This document shows positions 19,898 to 22,119 of a stretch of DNA of 22,119 nucleotides, piece after piece. How positions within the stretch are numbered: the first letter of the stretch is position 1; every line of letters starts with the position of its first letter. Location: contig JAFVSF010000253.1 of the NCBI GenBank assembly GCA_017503885.1, positions 1-22,119 on the forward strand, read 5' to 3'. The notes below the pieces were generated by a model. It was not told the origin of the DNA, ran no database searches, and was given only the letters and a program-made list of their open reading frames with translations. Position numbers and translations under genes: made by a program. Source of the stretch: Clostridia bacterium. GTDB lineage: Bacteria > Bacillota > Clostridia > Christensenellales > Borkfalkiaceae.

Positions 19898-22119
19898 ATG
19901 ATAAATTACATTAAGGTAAAAGGCGCAAAAGAAAATAATTTGAAAAACGTTAGCATAGATATTCCACGTGATAAACTCGTAGTTTTTACAGGTCTTTCGG
20001 GTAGTGGAAAATCTACGCTTGCTTTTGATACAATTTTTGCCGAGGGGCAAAGAAAGTATATGGAGAGTTTGTCAAGTTACGCAAGAATGTTTTTAGGTCA
20101 AATGGAAAAGCCCGACGTCGAAAGTATAGAGGGTTTATCTCCTGCAATTTCTATCGACCAAAAGACAACTTCTAATAATCCTAGGTCAACTGTTGGTACT
20201 GTTACTGAAATTTACGACTATTTAAGGCTTTTATATGCAAGAGTTGGAACTCCACATTGTCCTAAATGTGGTAGAGAGATTGAGAGAATTACAGTTGACC
20301 AAATCGCAGAACAAGTTTTGTCAATGCCCGAGGGAAGTAAAATTTACGTAAACGCACCGGTGGTAAGAGGAAGAAAGGGCGAGTATACAAAGCAGTTAGA
20401 GGGTTATAGAAGAAGTGGCTACGCAAGAGTAGAGGTAGACGGCTCGATTTTTGACCTTTCTGAAGATATAAAATTAGATAAAAATATAAAGCATAACATA
20501 TCGGTTGTCGTTGATAGACTCGTTGTAAAAAACGGCATAAGAAAAAGACTTACCGACAGTTTGGAAACTGCACTTAAACTCGCAGAAGGGTTAGTTACTA
20601 TTCAGTGTGATGGTAAAAATGAGTTGTATTCAACGAATTATAGTTGTCCAGATTGTGGTATTTCTATTGAAGAAATAGAGCCAAGACTTTTCTCGTTTAA
20701 CAATCCTTTTGGAGCGTGTCCAGAGTGTAAAGGATTGGGCTTTACGTCTAGGGTGGATGAAACTTTGGTTATAGGCGATCCCAATAGGTCTTTAAGAGAG
20801 GGGGCTTTAGCAGTAACGGGTTGGAATCTAGACAGTGGAAAGATGGTTCAAATGTACTTTAATGCTTTGTCAAAGCATTATGGTTTTAGTATGGACGTAC
20901 CTGTAAAAGATTTACCAAGAGAAATTTTAGATATTTTGCTATACGGTACGCAAGGCGAAAGAATAAATATGTCTTATCGTACAAGCACCTCTTCGGGTAG
21001 TTTTTTAGCGAGGTACGAGGGTGTTATTAATAACCTTGAAAGAAGATATAAAGAAACGTCGAGTGATTATACCAAGAGCGAAATAGAAAAGTATATGGTA
21101 ACTGCTCCTTGTCCTTGTTGTGGTGGTAAAAGACTTAAAAAAGAGGCGTTATCAGTTTTGGTAGGGGGCTTAAATATAATAGACCTTTGTGATCTTTCTA
21201 TAATAAAGATGAAAGAGTTTATTGCAGGGCTTACGCTTAGCGTAACGCAAGCTATAATATCAAAGGCGATTTTAAAAGAAATAAACGCAAGATTAAAGTT
21301 TTTAGAAGACGTAGGGCTTGGTTATTTAACTCTTTCAAGAACGGCGGGAACTCTTTCTGGTGGTGAGGCTCAAAGAATTAGACTTGCAACACAAATAGGC
21401 AGTGGGCTTACAGGCGTTTTATATATTCTAGACGAGCCAAGTATAGGTTTGCATCAAAGAGATAATGAAAAACTCATACACACTCTTACCAAACTTAGAG
21501 ATTTAGGTAACACTCTAATAGTCGTAGAGCATGATGAAGATACTATGAGGTCGGCAGATTTTATAGTGGACATAGGACCTAAAGCAGGTATTCACGGTGG
21601 TGAAATTGTTGCGAGTGGTACGGTTGAAGATATTTGCAACGAGCCAAAATCTTTGACTGGCGATTACTTATCCGGAAGACGTAAAATAGAAATTCCAGAA
21701 GTTAGAAAAACGCCTGACGGAAGATGGCTTACAGTTGTTGGAGCAAAACAAAACAACTTGAAAAACGTAAGTGTAAAATTTCCAGTAGGATTGCTTACGG
21801 CTGTTACGGGAGTATCGGGAAGTGGTAAAAGTTCGCTTGTAAACGAGGTTTTATTGCCAGTTATTTCAAACGCTAAAAACGGCTCTAAAATACGCACGGG
21901 TATTTGTGATTCCATTGAGGGAATGGACTACTTTGACAACGTTATTGCTATAGACCAATCGCCTATTGGTAGAACACCAAGAAGCAATCCAGCGACTTAT
22001 ACGGGGGCTTTTACTCCAATTAGAGAGATTTTTGCATCGTCTAACGACGCTAGAGAAAGGGGCTACAAAGCAGGAAGATTTTCCTTTAACGTTGCAGGTG
22101 GAAGATGTGAAAGATGCGA
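19898..22119 (+). CDS. uvrA: Excinuclease ABC subunit UvrA, N-terminal 740 residues (3' end outside window)
   Basis: ABC-type ATPase dimer that finds DNA damage and loads UvrB. The frame is open to the end of the window; about 200 of roughly 940 residues are missing. Visible: first Walker A GLSGSGKS (32-39), followed by the family-typical GQRKYMESLSSYARMFLGQM; the first zinc module beginning CPKC (121-124) and continuing with CPDC and CPEC; ABC signature LSGGEAQ (486-492); Walker B ILDEPSIGLHQRD; H-loop VVEHDED; and second Walker A GVSGSGKS (638-645). The window ends inside the second zinc finger (GGRCERC), and the second signature and Walker B lie beyond. AGAGAGGAA precedes the ATG. The 10-bp gap to uvrB indicates a uvrBA operon. 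No frameshift or stop was found. Confidence 0.96.
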   Translation, partial: MINYIKVKGAKENNLKNVSIDIPRDKLVVFTGLSGSGKSTLAFDTIFAEGQRKYMESLSSYARMFLGQMEKPDVESIEGLSPAISIDQKTTSNNPRSTVGTVTEIYDYLRLLYARVGTPHCPKCGREIERITVDQIAEQVLSMPEGSKIYVNAPVVRGRKGEYTKQLEGYRRSGYARVEVDGSIFDLSEDIKLDKNIKHNISVVVDRLVVKNGIRKRLTDSLETALKLAEGLVTIQCDGKNELYSTNYSCPDCGISIEEIEPRLFSFNNPFGACPECKGLGFTSRVDETLVIGDPNRSLREGALAVTGWNLDSGKMVQMYFNALSKHYGFSMDVPVKDLPREILDILLYGTQGERINMSYRTSTSSGSFLARYEGVINNLERRYKETSSDYTKSEIEKYMVTAPCPCCGGKRLKKEALSVLVGGLNIIDLCDLSIIKMKEFIAGLTLSVTQAIISKAILKEINARLKFLEDVGLGYLTLSRTAGTLSGGEAQRIRLATQIGSGLTGVLYILDEPSIGLHQRDNEKLIHTLTKLRDLGNTLIVVEHDEDTMRSADFIVDIGPKAGIHGGEIVASGTVEDICNEPKSLTGDYLSGRRKIEIPEVRKTPDGRWLTVVGAKQNNLKNVSVKFPVGLLTAVTGVSGSGKSSLVNEVLLPVISNAKNGSKIRTGICDSIEGMDYFDNVIAIDQSPIGRTPRSNPATYTGAFTPIREIFASSNDARERGYKAGRFSFNVAGGRCERC

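Overview
The window is 22.1 kb of low-GC, gene-dense bacterial chromosome. Housekeeping gene content, strong AGGAGG ribosome-binding sites, HemZ, UppP, an MgtE-type Mg transporter and a monoderm-style surface protein (signal peptide, Ig-like domains, Ser/Glu stalk, C-terminal membrane anchor) point to a Clostridia-class Firmicute, probably a gut lineage. That placement is inference. I see no rRNA, tRNA, CRISPR array, transposase, integrase or phage gene.

Layout. (1) 1-5485, plus strand: a tightly packed operon recJ (5' end outside the window), rel (bifunctional (p)ppGpp enzyme), a glyoxalase-II-like metallo-hydrolase and hemZ, with gaps of 4 bp or less or overlaps. (2) 5490-8237: rpsO with its own promoter and a structured leader, a terminator hairpin, a roughly 185-bp strongly structured leader, then pnp (PNPase). 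(3) 8296-9226: uppP, for undecaprenyl-phosphate recycling. (4) 9283-11637: a pyridoxamine-kinase-like gene and a MATE transporter under one promoter, ending in a bidirectional terminator shared with the convergent mgtE. (5) 11640-13097: mgtE on the minus strand, divergent from galM (13236-14249). (6) 14250-14485: non-coding stretch with a 12-bp inverted repeat, then a bidirectional terminator. (7) 17575-14500, minus strand: a three-gene operon of an exported PTP/DSP-like phosphatase, an anchored surface protein with a repetitive Ser/Glu stalk, and rhaM (L-rhamnose mutarotase). (8) 17628-22119, plus strand: uvrB and uvrA (3' end outside the window) behind a promoter whose -35 lies in a perfect dyad.

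How it works together. Blocks 1, 2 and 8 are core nucleic-acid maintenance, stringent response and RNA turnover. Blocks 3 and 7 are envelope functions. The phosphatase/stalk-protein/rhaM operon is the least ordinary unit: two exported proteins are translationally linked to each other and to a cytoplasmic sugar epimerase. The pnp leader is the most striking non-coding element: about 77 nt folds into one long, nearly continuous helix, with an additional outer 5-bp stem, of the kind RNase III cuts in the E. coli and Streptomyces rpsO-pnp systems.

Four promoters (mgtE, galM, phosphatase operon, uvrBA) share one architecture: TTG-type -35, 17-bp spacer, TGn, then TAAAAT or TATAAT.
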